Below are positions 19,681 through 27,831 of a DNA stretch of 64,000 bases, piece by piece. Below the pieces are notes generated by a model. The model made no database searches, had not been told where the DNA came from, and was given only the letters and a program-made list of their open reading frames with translations. The translations under genes were made by a program, and so were the position numbers. The stretch is from DATARH01 sp963746885 (GTDB taxonomy: Bacteria > Pseudomonadota > Alphaproteobacteria > ATCC43930 > CGMCC-115725). Position 1 is the first letter of the stretch. The number at the start of each line of letters is the position of its first letter. Where the stretch lies: NCBI GenBank assembly GCA_963746885.1, contig CAVVDM010000018.1, positions 248,001-312,000 on the forward strand, in the 5' to 3' direction.

Positions 19681-20469
19681 CTAGCGCCCGACGCTCATCC
19701 CCCATTTGCGCACCGTTGCCGTCTCGAGCGCCTGAAACACAAAGCGCTCGAAAAACACGCCGAGTACGCCGATTACGATGATCGCACTGAACATCACATC
19801 CGATTGCAGGAACTCGCCGGCGTTGAAGATGACCTCGCCGAGGCCGAGTTTGGGGCTGGACAGCAATTCGGCGCCGACGACGCCGATCCAGGCGCGCCCA
19901 AAGCCGAGCCGCGCGCCGGTCATGATGTAGGGCATGGTGCCCGGCAGGATGACCTTGCGGAACATCGCCCAGCGGTCCGCACCCATCACTGTTGCCGCCC
20001 GGATCCACAGCGGGTTGACCGCGGTGACGCCGCGCCACACGTTGAACAGCAGCGGAAAGCCCGAGGCGTAGACGACCACGACCAGCGTCGCGGTGTCGCC
20101 GATGCCGCACCACAACAGCAAGAGCGGCACCCAGGCGAGCGAGGGGATCGGGACGATCACGCTGACCAGCGGCAGGAAGAAACGCTCGGCAATCCAGTAC
20201 CGCCCCATCAGTACACCGAGCGGGACGGCGATCGCGAAGGCGATCGCGAATCCGAGAAACACGCGCGCCAGCGTGGCCAGCGCATTCTCGATCAGCGTGC
20301 CGTCGCGCAGCATGTCGAGCGTTGTTGCGAGGATGGTTTCAAGAGGCGGGGTCAAGGCGGGCGAAAACAGGCCGCTATGCGCAAACGCCTCCCATGCGGC
20401 CAGGACGAGGGCGATCCCGACCGCGCCCCGGATCAACCGCTTGCGCGGCACTTGCAGCGCCGCGCTCAT
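19681..20469 (-). CDS. ABC transporter permease (SsuC/TauC-like), second copy
   Basis: This 262-residue permease has about six transmembrane segments. Its EAA loop is ATVMGADRWAMFRKVILPGT, followed by MPYIMTGARLGFGRAWIGVV, the site that docks on the ATPase. It overlaps the upstream permease by 4 bp (20466-20469), so the two are translationally coupled. Two different permeases in one operon suggest a heterodimeric channel, whereas most TauC-type systems use a homodimer. Confidence 0.9.
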   Translation of the reverse strand: MSAALQVPRKRLIRGAVGIALVLAAWEAFAHSGLFSPALTPPLETILATTLDMLRDGTLIENALATLARVFLGFAIAFAIAVPLGVLMGRYWIAERFFLPLVSVIVPIPSLAWVPLLLLWCGIGDTATLVVVVYASGFPLLFNVWRGVTAVNPLWIRAATVMGADRWAMFRKVILPGTMPYIMTGARLGFGRAWIGVVGAELLSSPKLGLGEVIFNAGEFLQSDVMFSAIIVIGVLGVFFERFVFQALETATVRKWGMSVGR

Positions 20470-21305
20470 ATTGCGACCATGCCCCAGCGCGCCACGGTGT
20501 AGTTCTCGACGCGCTGAAACACCTGCTTCTCAAGCAGCAATCCGATCGCACCGATCACCACGATCGTCGCCAGCATGACGTCGGTGTTGAGAAACGTCTG
20601 CGCGCCGAAGATCAGCCAGCCCAGACCGCGCCGCACCGACGTCACCATCTCTACCGCGATCAGGATCCGCCAGGCATTGGCGAGCCCAAGCCGCAGGCCG
20701 ACCAGGATATACGGCAGCGATCCCGGCAGGATCACGTGGCGGAACAGGTCGCGGTCGGTCGCGCCCATGGCGCGCGCCGAGCGCATCCAGATCGGCTTGA
20801 CCGCCTTGACGCCCTTCCAGGTATTAATCACCACGACGAACGAGGCCGACGTGCCGACCAGCATGATCGTCGGCAGGTCGCCAAGCCCGAACCACATGAC
20901 GAACAGCGGCGCGTAGGCGAGGCCGGGGATCGGGTAGGCAAAACTCATGATCGGCAGGAGCGTGTCCTCGGCCCATTCGTAATGTCCCATCAGGATGCCG
21001 AGCGAGACTCCGGCCGCGGCGGCGAGCAGGAAGCCGGCCAGCAACCGGAAAAGCGTGGCCTCGGTCGAGGCGAGCAGAACCCCGTCCTGCGTCAGCCGCA
21101 CCAGGGCCTCGGCGACGACGGCCAAGTCCGGCACCAGCTTTGGCGAAAACCCGCCGTAGCGCGCGAGTAGCTCATAGCCGAGCGCGAAAATCGCAAACGC
21201 CGACAGGCTGACGGCGTAAGAGGCGGCTTTCCTGAGGCTCGGCTGCCGGCGCGCTTCGGTCAGGCCGGCCCGCGGCCACAGTTTTTGCGCGATGGAGATC
21301 ATCAA
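20466..21305 (-). CDS. ABC transporter permease (SsuC/TauC-like), first copy
   Basis: This 279-residue permease has the EAA loop SARAMGATDRDLFRHVILPG, followed by SLPYILVGLRLGLANAWRIL. It is about as long as SsuC plus a 25-residue N-terminal extension. It lies 9 bp downstream of the ATPase gene and overlaps the next permease. Together with that permease, the ATPase at 21315-22070 and the binding protein at 18648-19634 it makes a complete importer. Confidence 0.9.
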   Translation of the reverse strand: MMISIAQKLWPRAGLTEARRQPSLRKAASYAVSLSAFAIFALGYELLARYGGFSPKLVPDLAVVAEALVRLTQDGVLLASTEATLFRLLAGFLLAAAAGVSLGILMGHYEWAEDTLLPIMSFAYPIPGLAYAPLFVMWFGLGDLPTIMLVGTSASFVVVINTWKGVKAVKPIWMRSARAMGATDRDLFRHVILPGSLPYILVGLRLGLANAWRILIAVEMVTSVRRGLGWLIFGAQTFLNTDVMLATIVVIGAIGLLLEKQVFQRVENYTVARWGMVAI

Positions 21306-21314
21306 ACGTCACCC

Positions 21315-22070
21315 TCAGCGCGCGGCAAAATGGCTGAGGATCTCGCGCTGAAGAGCGATGAACCCCTCGCTCAGCGGATCGCGCGGCCGCGGCAGATCGA
21401 CCTCCAACTCGGCCTTTATCCAGCCGGGATGGGTGGCAAGGACGAGCACCTTGTCGGCGAGATAGACCGCTTCGGTAACATTGTGAGTGATATAAACGAT
21501 AGTTTTTTGCGTCCGTTCCCAGATCTCGGTCAAAAACCGCTGCATCTCGTCGCGTGTCATCGCGTCGAGCGCCGCGAACGGCTCGTCCATCAGCAAGACG
21601 CCGGGGTTGTAGGCCAGCGAGCGGGCGATCGCGACGCGCTGCTGCATGCCGCCGGAAAGCTGGTGCGGAAAACTGTCGGCAAAATTCTGTAGCCCGACCA
21701 GCGACAGGAACTCGAGCGCAACCTCGCCGCGCTCTGCTTTCGGGACGCGGCGCATCTCCAGGCCGAACTCGACATTGCGCCGGGCCGTGCGCCACGGAAA
21801 CAGCTGGGCGAAATCCTGAAACACGACGCCCCGGTCGTGCCCGCGGCCCTTGATCTGCTGGCCGCCGATCCGGATGTCGCCGCGCGTCGGCGTCAGGAAC
21901 CCGGCGAGCATGTTGAGGATCGTCGTCTTGCCGCAGCCGCTCGGCCCGAGGATGCACAGGAAATTGGTGGCCGGCACCGAGAAGCTGACATCCCGGACCG
22001 CGAGCACGCGATTGCGGCCGGTGAGCTGGTATTCGTAGGAAACCTCACTGACGTCGATGTCCTCAGCCAT
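21315..22070 (-). CDS. ABC transporter ATPase (SsuB/TauB-like)
   Basis: This 251-residue ATPase has Walker A GPSGCGKTT (residues 42-50), Q-loop VVFQDFAQLFPW, signature LSGGMQQR (about 138-145), Walker B VLLMDEP (about 158-164) and H-loop YITHNVTEA. The ATG at 22070 is chosen over the upstream one at 22088 because GGGGAGGAAC sits directly before it. It powers the importer formed with the two downstream permeases, at the inner face of the membrane. The gene follows the ferredoxin after about 92 bp. Confidence 0.92.
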   Translation of the reverse strand: MAEDIDVSEVSYEYQLTGRNRVLAVRDVSFSVPATNFLCILGPSGCGKTTILNMLAGFLTPTRGDIRIGGQQIKGRGHDRGVVFQDFAQLFPWRTARRNVEFGLEMRRVPKAERGEVALEFLSLVGLQNFADSFPHQLSGGMQQRVAIARSLAYNPGVLLMDEPFAALDAMTRDEMQRFLTEIWERTQKTIVYITHNVTEAVYLADKVLVLATHPGWIKAELEVDLPRPRDPLSEGFIALQREILSHFAAR

Positions 22071-22162
22071 GTTCCTCCCCTGATCCACCGCATGTTGTTG
22101 CGCTTTTGGCTACGGTGGATCGAAATATTGCTACTTGCCGCGCCCGGGCGCGGGGCCAAACC

Positions 22163-22483
22163 TTACACGCGCAGGCGGAAAGTCGGGTCCTGCTCGGTGC
22201 CACCGGGTTTGCCGCGGCGCCAGCCGAGCCCGCGCCCGTAGCTGCCGAACAGCCCCTTCGCCTCGATCTCCGCCTCGCTGACCGCGGTCGGCCCCTCGGC
22301 ATTTGGCGCGACGTAAAGCGCGTCGGTCGGGCAGTAGATCTCGCACAGGAAACAGGTCTGGCAGTCGCTCTGCCGGGCGATTACCGGCGGCTCCTCGGGA
22401 GCCTGGTCGAACACGTTGGCGGGGCAGACCCTGACGCAGATGTCGCAGGCGATGCAGCGGCCGGCGGAGACGATCTCGATCAT
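22163..22483 (-). CDS. 2x[4Fe-4S] ferredoxin, AprB-like electron carrier
   Basis: This 106-residue protein has two full cluster motifs: C10xxC13xxC16xxxC20P (RCIACDICVRVCP) and C41xxC44xxC47xxxC51P (DCQTCFLCEIYCP). The C-terminal tail is basic. The ATG at 22483 overlaps the stop of the FAD oxidoreductase gene (ATGA), so the two proteins are made together and probably form a complex, as AprA and AprB do in adenylylsulfate reductase. It probably passes electrons to or from the flavoprotein; the external partner is not visible. Confidence 0.88.
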   Translation of the reverse strand: MIEIVSAGRCIACDICVRVCPANVFDQAPEEPPVIARQSDCQTCFLCEIYCPTDALYVAPNAEGPTAVSEAEIEAKGLFGSYGRGLGWRRGKPGGTEQDPTFRLRV

Positions 22484-24069
22484 GCCGCTGTGCCCCACGG
22501 AATGGCGCGTCGGGCGACGGCGACATTGTCGAGCCCCGTAGCCTCCAGCAGGCAGGTGAAGGCCGGGTCGACGGCCGGCCGGTCGCGCCGGCGCTGCATG
22601 CCACGGCTTTCGGCGCGGGCCAGCGCGCTGCGGTAAGCCCAGCGGCTGGTGGCGGTCAGCGCTGCCGCCTCGCGCGCCTTGACCGCATCAACGCCGTCGC
22701 CGCGCAAATGCCGGCTCAGTGCCGCCCAGCTCGCGTCGAGCCGGTCGAGCGAGCGTTCCAGCGTGGCGCCGTTGCGGAAGTAGTTGCGGTCGAGCGGCAG
22801 CATCTCTTCCTGCACGATGCGAGCGACATCGCCGGCGGCGATGTCGTCGCGGGTTTCTGCCGTCGGCCGCAGCCCGGCCCGGCCGAGCGGCATGGCGGGG
22901 CGCTCGGCGTTCCGCTCGCCGACCCGCGCCGCATACGCCGCAGCCGCCCGCCCCGCCCAGTTGCCTGAGGCGATCGCCCACGACGAATTGGGTCCGCCGC
23001 CGCCGCTGATTGCACCGGTCAGCCGCTCGCGGCTCGCCGCGTCGCCGGCGGCGTAGAGGCCGGGCACGTCGGTCGAGCAATCATCGCCGGTAAGCCGGAT
23101 GCCGCCGACGCCGCGCACCGTGCCCTCGCAGCGCAGGGTCACCGGCCAGCGTTGGGTGAACGGATCGACAAAGCTGCGGTCGAGCGGCAGGAAGCAATTG
23201 GGTTGGCCCTGCCGCAGCCATTGCCGCTGCTCCTCCGTCGCCTTGTCGTAGCAGGCGAACACTGGCCCTTCGAGTAGCGCCTCGGCGATCACGCTGTAGC
23301 GGTCGCGGTTTTCGGTGTCGAGCAGCGTGCCGTCCTCGCGGGTAAAGCTCGCCCAGCGGAATGGCAGCCCCTTGTTGAGGGCGCTGGGTTTCGGCGCAGT
23401 GGCGTATTGCGCCGAGAATTCCATGCCGGACAGCGCGGCGCCGGCTTCCGCCGCCATCAGATAGCCGTCGCCGGTCAGTGCCGCCGCCCCCAGCATGCGC
23501 TCGCCAAAGGCGCAGCCGCCGGTGGCCAGGACCACCGCGCCGGCCCGCACTCGCCACGGCTCGTCGTTCTGGCGATCGATCCCGGCCGCGCCGGTGACCC
23601 CGTCGCCGTCGCCGAGCAGTTCGAGCGCCGGATGATGGTCGAAAATCTTGACCCCGGCACGCAACGCCCGGCGTCGCATAAAATGCATGTAATCGGGCCC
23701 GCGCAGATTGGCGCGATAGACCTCGCCGGTGTCGTCGGTCGGGAACGGATAGCCCCAATCCGCCAGGTTGATTAGCCGCTCCCACACCTCGGCGAGGGTG
23801 CGGTCGACCCAGCCGGGGTCGGCGAGGCCGCCGGTGCGCGGCTGACGTCCCGCAATCGCCCGCTCGCGCCGCTCACCCGGTGGCGGCGACCAGGTGCCAG
23901 TGTTGGCCGGCGCGGTGGCGCCACTGGTGCCGACATAGCCCTTGTCGACCAGCACGACGCGGGCGCCGGAAGCGGTCGCGGACACCGCCGCCCACGTCGC
24001 CGCGGGGCCGCCTCCGACCACCAGCACGTCCGCCGTCAGGTCGAGCGCGCCCTCGCTGCGTCTTGCCAT
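22480..24069 (-). CDS. FAD-dependent oxidoreductase of fumarate reductase/AprA-like flavoprotein family
   Basis: This 529-residue flavoprotein opens with the dinucleotide-binding motif DVLVVGGGPAATWAA (residues about 14-28) and VVLVDKGYVGTSGATA. A second FAD-contact block is AGAVVLATGGCAFGERMLG, and the C-terminal part has GLYAAGDAASRERLTGAISGG. The architecture fits the fumarate reductase/succinate dehydrogenase/AprA superfamily; the length is a little below AprA (about 600). The ATG at 24069 puts the FAD motif at the usual place; a longer frame to 24399 covers non-coding DNA with a tRNA fragment. It is first in an operon with the ferredoxin and an ABC importer, so it probably oxidises or reduces the imported, perhaps sulfur-containing, compound. 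Confidence 0.85.
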   Translation of the reverse strand: MARRSEGALDLTADVLVVGGGPAATWAAVSATASGARVVLVDKGYVGTSGATAPANTGTWSPPPGERRERAIAGRQPRTGGLADPGWVDRTLAEVWERLINLADWGYPFPTDDTGEVYRANLRGPDYMHFMRRRALRAGVKIFDHHPALELLGDGDGVTGAAGIDRQNDEPWRVRAGAVVLATGGCAFGERMLGAAALTGDGYLMAAEAGAALSGMEFSAQYATAPKPSALNKGLPFRWASFTREDGTLLDTENRDRYSVIAEALLEGPVFACYDKATEEQRQWLRQGQPNCFLPLDRSFVDPFTQRWPVTLRCEGTVRGVGGIRLTGDDCSTDVPGLYAAGDAASRERLTGAISGGGGPNSSWAIASGNWAGRAAAAYAARVGERNAERPAMPLGRAGLRPTAETRDDIAAGDVARIVQEEMLPLDRNYFRNGATLERSLDRLDASWAALSRHLRGDGVDAVKAREAAALTATSRWAYRSALARAESRGMQRRRDRPAVDPAFTCLLEATGLDNVAVARRAIPWGTAA

Positions 24070-24262
24070 TTTTCTGCCTCGCCGTTTCCATCCCTGGTCG
24101 ATCGGACGCCGACTACCGCATGTGCCCGCGGCGCCGCAGGCACAAGCATAGACCGCCTCTGCGCCGACGCAATATCGACGATCGCCCCCCGATGCAATCT
24201 GCGGTGCCAATTTCGGGTTTCGTTGTTTGGCCGGGTCATGGTAAGTCCCAGCCCCTGCTGAT

Positions 24263-24300
24263 GGAGAGGTGCCGGAGCGGTCGAACGGGGCGGTCTCGAA
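24263..24300 (+). pseudogene. 5' fragment of a tRNA-Ser gene (to the anticodon loop)
   Basis: The 38 bases beginning GGAGAGGTGCCGGAGCGG match the acceptor, D-arm and first half of the anticodon arm of bacterial tRNA-Ser, ending at the TCTCGAA anticodon-loop part (CGA anticodon). The next bases do not pair to complete the anticodon stem, and no variable arm, T-arm or CCA follows. Hence this is a truncated copy, probably a breakpoint of integration or deletion. Confidence 0.65.
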
Positions 24301-24540
24301 GCGCGAGCGACCATCCCTGATGCCAACCCGTGCTGAACGTTGAGGATTTGTACGGTCTGTCAGGCGACCTCGCCGCAGCTCCATCCCGCCGAATACCACG
24401 ACATAATGGGCTGTTTGGGTCCAAGGTTGGGTCCATCCGGCCGTTCAGGAGCGTCCCCGCTAACCTCCGCGCCGGCTCGACACATGCCCGGTATACGGGG
24501 CACCGAAGCCGGCCGAGCAGTCGATTGTAATGCTCGGCCG

Positions 24541-24699
24541 TCCCCCGCATCACGGTTGATTGGGACACCTCGCAAGCGGACGATTTCCGCACGAGAGGTG
24601 TGTCATGGCCGATCAAGCGAACGACGTTGGAGCGCGGCCGAGCGCTGCGGAGCGACCGCAAGAGTCTGGCGCAGCGGCGCTCGGGCGCGGTGGCAGGAT
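24541..24699 (+). repeat. 159-bp inverted copy of the IS3-element right end
   Basis: These 159 bases are the reverse complement of 26514-26672 as far as I can compare base by base. They include the first part of the transposase orfA (MADQANDVGARPSAAERPQE) and the terminal repeat (TTGATTGGGACACC on this strand). Sequence similarity stops abruptly at 24700. A partial IS copy in opposite orientation lies 1.8 kb from the fuller one. Confidence 0.85.
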
Positions 24700-25085
24700 T
24701 GTATTGAAAGGCAGAGCACAACCGCCCTGGGCCGAAACACAGCAGGACGTCACTCGCGTCCCAAGGCAAAAACGGCCTTCGGTTGCTGCCGTGCTACCAC
24801 GCCCAGACATGCCCAGGCCCTAACGGCAGTTATTCCGCATGGTGCTGAAGGTCTCGAGTGAGCCGCGCGGGGGCGGTCGAGGTGATGGGATGTACTCATT
24901 TCTTAATTTTAACAGTTGCCGTGTTGTCCCTGCTGAGGAGCAGAACTCTCCATCCCGCTAGGCTAATCAGCCGAGTGGCATCGGGTCATCGCAGCTTCGT
25001 GCTTGCCTGCCGGGCAAACTGATCGGAATATCTTCTCCGATTGGTTGCGGGCACGGCACGGTCCAGTGACAAGGACGGACGGCTG
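24700..25085. other. Stretch without a convincing gene
   Basis: About 390 bp follow the IS fragment. Short frames exist on both strands but none shows a recognisable motif or codon pattern. An AT-rich patch near 24896-24920 (ATTTCTTAATTTTAACAG) stands out against the GC-rich background and could be promoter DNA or old insertion DNA. Confidence 0.5.
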
Positions 25086-25352
25086 ATGGATTGGCTGGCA
25101 ACGGGGTCCTGCGCGGCGATCGCGAATGTCAGTTGGCTGATTGGGGCTATCTGCGGCGCGGCAATCGACATTGCCGTGATCGCCGCTATCGCGCATGCGC
25201 CGCGTCTGCGGGAGCATGGCGGGACCGCACCGCCGTCGATCGGGGCCAGCGGTCGGGCGTTGCCGTGGTTTCCGGCCGCGCTGGTGGGTGTGTACCGCCT
25301 GCGGTTTTTAGGACACCGGATTAAAGCCTACGCGGCGATGGCGGCAGTTTGA
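25086..25352 (+). CDS. Hypothetical small membrane protein, 3' end probably replaced by the IS element
   Basis: The frame from ATG 25086 codes for MDWLATGSCAAIANVSWLIG, followed by a second hydrophobic stretch, AICGAAIDIAVIAAIAHA. After about 25300 the frame runs into the left end of the IS3 element and stops at 25352, so the last 15 or so residues are not native. No family recognised. The gene may be real but interrupted, or a chance frame. Confidence 0.3.
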   Translation: MDWLATGSCAAIANVSWLIGAICGAAIDIAVIAAIAHAPRLREHGGTAPPSIGASGRALPWFPAALVGVYRLRFLGHRIKAYAAMAAV

Positions 25353-26224
25353 AGCTGCTTTTCGCGGAATTGGGCTGGCGTGAGGAAGCTGTGGCGCTCG
25401 ATCAGCCAGGTCGTGTTGTAGGTCTCGCGGAACGCAAGCAATGCTTGGCGCAGCTCCTCGGTGGTGTCGAAGGTCCGCACCCAGAGCAGGTTTTCCTTGA
25501 GGGTGCGGATGAACCGCTCGGCACAGCCATTGCCCTCCGGCGCGCGGACAAAGGCGGGCGAACTCTCGATGCCGAGGAAGGCGATCTCTTTCTGGAACTG
25601 GTGCGACATGTATTGCGAGCCGTGATCGTGGCGCACCGCCAGACCGCGGGCGAGCGCCTTGGCGAACCCGCCGAAGCGCTGCCGCACGCCGTGGCGGATC
25701 GGTTCCAGGGCCTGGAAGCGGGTCGCCTGTGCGTGGACGTGGATGCCGACGCATTCGGTCGAGCAATGATCGACCGCGACAAACACCGCGGCCTGGCCTT
25801 CGCCGGTAGTCGTCGTCGTCAAGTCGGTGCCCCACATCGCGTCGAGCGTGTCGGGGATGATGGTGCCGTCGTGGTTGCGCGGTCCCCGCGGCGAGCCAAC
25901 CCGGGTCGGCGCGAGCAGGTTGTGCTGGCGCATCAACCGCAGCACCCGGCGCAACGAGGTGCGGGTCCCGGCATGACGCAACCGTGCCCACACCTTGCGA
26001 TGCCCCTCGCCATGGAACGGGCTGGCGGCAAGGATGCCCTCGATCGCCCCGGGGATCGCGGTCGTCAGCGCGGCGTCCGACATCGCGCCGAGCGGCCCGC
26101 GCCGCTGCGCCGTCGGTGGCACCGACAGATGGCGATAAACCCCCGAGCGGGCGAGCCGCCATACGCGGCAGACCGCGGCCAGGCCGTACGGCTTGCCGGT
26201 GACCGGCGAGAGGGCGCGGCTCAT
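25328..26224 (-). CDS. IS3-family transposase orfB (DDE integrase domain)
   Basis: This 298-residue protein has an HTH_21-like N-terminus (GLAAVCRVWRLARSGVYRHL) and an rve catalytic core. The DDE residues can be placed in MWGTDLTTTTTGEG (first Asp), RHDHGSQYMS (second Asp) and PEGNGCAERFIRTLKEN (Glu). It is full length for the family. The start overlaps the orfA stop, so translation is coupled or a frameshift fusion is made. OrfB looks intact; orfA carries a frameshift. Confidence 0.92.
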   Translation of the reverse strand: MSRALSPVTGKPYGLAAVCRVWRLARSGVYRHLSVPPTAQRRGPLGAMSDAALTTAIPGAIEGILAASPFHGEGHRKVWARLRHAGTRTSLRRVLRLMRQHNLLAPTRVGSPRGPRNHDGTIIPDTLDAMWGTDLTTTTTGEGQAAVFVAVDHCSTECVGIHVHAQATRFQALEPIRHGVRQRFGGFAKALARGLAVRHDHGSQYMSHQFQKEIAFLGIESSPAFVRAPEGNGCAERFIRTLKENLLWVRTFDTTEELRQALLAFRETYNTTWLIERHSFLTPAQFREKQLQTAAIAA

Positions 26225-26608
26225 GGCGTGCGCCTGCGTCGGGCAAAAGGGCGGTCGGCCTCCAGGATCGCGATCTTCTCGTTCAAGAGGTCGCGCTCGA
26301 TCAGCGCCGCCCCGAGCCTGGCCGTCAGCCGCTCGCTCGCCAGCTCGTCGCCGGTGGCGGCACGGGTCGCCAGGGCGGCTTCACCGGCGGCCAGGAAGGC
26401 GTCAATGCCAGCCGGTCAGCGTCGCCGCCGTGACGCCGAGCTCGCGTGAGACAGTCTCCAGGTCTTCTCCGCGCAACAGCCGCAGCACCGCCGCGCTCTT
26501 GCGCTGTCGCGACATCCTGCCACCGCGCCCGAGCGCCGCTGCGCCAGACTCTTGCGGTCGCTCCGCAGCGCTCGGCCGCGCTCCAACGTCGTTCGCTTGA
26601 TCGGCCAT
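26221..26608 (-). pseudogene. IS3-family transposase orfA, frameshifted
   Basis: From ATG 26608 the frame gives MADQANDVGARPSAAERPQE and then the HTH part KSAAVLRLLRGEDLETVSRE with LGVTAATLTGWH, stopping near 26402. The expected continuation (DAFLAAGEAALATRAATGDE, then ERDLLNEKIAILEADRP) is present in another frame and ends at 26221 inside the orfB start. A single-base indel near 26413 therefore splits orfA, which would leave the element unable to move by itself unless the indel is a sequence error. Confidence 0.75.
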
Positions 26609-26672
26609 GACACACCTCTCGTGCGGAAATCGTCCGCTTGCGAGGTGTCCCAATCAACCGTGATGCGGGGGA

Positions 26673-26798
26673 GTTCTGCACAACGGCGACGGCCAATGGA
26701 CAGATGGCAAGGGATATTTGAGAGAGTTCAAGAATGCCTGCCATCGGCCGATAGCCGAGGACAACAAGAGCGCGTTCCTTGATTATCTAATGAAATGA
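26673..26798 (+). pseudogene. 3' end of an unidentified gene cut off by the IS element
   Basis: Immediately after the IS/repeat boundary an open frame reads NGDGQWTDGKGYLREFKNAC, then HRPIAEDNKSAFLDYLMK and a stop at 26796-26798. Residue composition is protein-like and the frame has no start codon of its own, so it looks like the last 41 codons of a gene that ran rightwards and lost its 5' part. I do not recognise the family. Confidence 0.5.
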
Positions 26799-27110
26799 GT
26801 GACGGTGATCGCCGCCAGACTTACGCACCTTCCGACGATCGGCAGCCCACAGGGCTCCGTTGATCGGGACGCACTCTACCCACGACCCGACGACCGGAAT
26901 CGCCCGCGCGAATGGTCCGATCCAGGGCTAAGTCGCTGTCCGCTTACGGCGCGAGGCCGTCGGTGCCGGACGCGCCGGCTCCCGTCGGCTCAATCAAGCA
27001 GAGCGGTCGTTCGGCCTCACACCGGGGCCGGCCGCCCCTGCGCCGAACCGGCTGATCCCTCAGCTGTCGCGGAACCGGGCATGCCTTCGAAACGGACCCT
27101 GCGAGAGCGC
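26799..27110. other. Non-coding stretch between the IS scar and the SDR operon
   Basis: About 310 bp. A long plus-strand frame crosses it, but it continues as a plain shadow of the SDR gene and shows no motif. It follows the end of the SDR operon and could carry its terminator; I see no clear hairpin-T run. Confidence 0.5.
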
Positions 27111-27812
27111 TCAGAAGGTCTCGACCCAGGGACGCAGGTCGATCTCCAGCGACCAGGCGCTGCGGGGCTGGCGCAGCACATCGAGGTAGGCTTGGGCGAT
27201 CCCCTCGGGGTCGAGCGTGCTGTCGGGCCGCTCGGCCGGGTCCGGCCGGCGGGCGCTGCGCACGCCGCCGTCGATGATGAAATGGGCGACGTGGATACCG
27301 TTGGACCCGAGTTCGCGGGCAGCGCTCTGCGCCAGACCGCGGAGCGCGAACTTGCCCATCGCAAAGGCCGCCGACAGCTTGTAGCCCTTGACGCTGGCGC
27401 TGGCGCCGGTCAGCAGGATCGCGCCTTTGCCCTTCGGGATCATCCGGCGCGCCGCCTCGCGCACCGTCAGAAAGCCGCCGAACGCAGAGATCTCGAGCGC
27501 CTTGCGGACGGATTCCGGATCGATCTCGGCAACCGAGCCGGGGGCGCGTGCGCTCGCATTGAACAACACGACATCCGGCGTGCCGAGGCGGCGGTCGGCT
27601 TCGGCAAACAGGCGAGCCACTGCCGCCGGATCAGCGACGTCGGCGGCGAAGGTCGCCGCACCGGTCGCGGCGGAAAGCTCGGCGAGCTTGTCGATGTTGC
27701 GGGCGGCGAGGCCGACCTTGAGGCCGGCCGCAGCCAGACCTCGCGCGACCGAGGCGCTAATGCCGGCGCCGGCGCCGACGATCAAGGCGGTGCGATAGGG
27801 AATTTCTGTCAT
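27111..27812 (-). CDS. Short-chain dehydrogenase/reductase (SDR)
   Basis: This 233-residue protein starts at ATG 27812 after AAGGAG. The Rossmann motif is present in a variant form (TALIVGAGAGISASVARGLA), then VVLFNASARAPG in place of the usual NNAG. The active-site region is GAILLTGASASVKG followed by KLSAAFAMGKFALRGLAQSA, where the usual Tyr of YxxxK is Phe in AFAMGK. The proton donor is thus altered, as it is in the paralogous SDR at 28448-29191. It is the last gene of an operon with a DsbA-like isomerase, the second SDR and an efflux pair. Substrate unknown. Confidence 0.85.
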   Translation of the reverse strand: MTEIPYRTALIVGAGAGISASVARGLAAAGLKVGLAARNIDKLAELSAATGAATFAADVADPAAVARLFAEADRRLGTPDVVLFNASARAPGSVAEIDPESVRKALEISAFGGFLTVREAARRMIPKGKGAILLTGASASVKGYKLSAAFAMGKFALRGLAQSAARELGSNGIHVAHFIIDGGVRSARRPDPAERPDSTLDPEGIAQAYLDVLRQPRSAWSLEIDLRPWVETF

Positions 27813-27831
27813 AGGTTGCTCCTTGCTGAAA

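Larger units (their letters stand above)
25303..26672 (-). mobile_element. IS3-family insertion sequence
   Basis: Transposase genes orfA and orfB overlap by ATGA on the minus strand. Candidate terminal inverted repeats read CGGTTTTTAGGACACC on the left (near 25303-25318) and CGGTTGATTGGGACACC on the right when reverse complemented (26645-26661), about 80 percent alike. Outer limits are uncertain by 10-20 bp because the partial copy at 24541 shares bases beyond the right repeat. The right side abuts the 3' end of an unrelated coding frame, which this insertion or a deletion beside it has cut. Confidence 0.8.
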
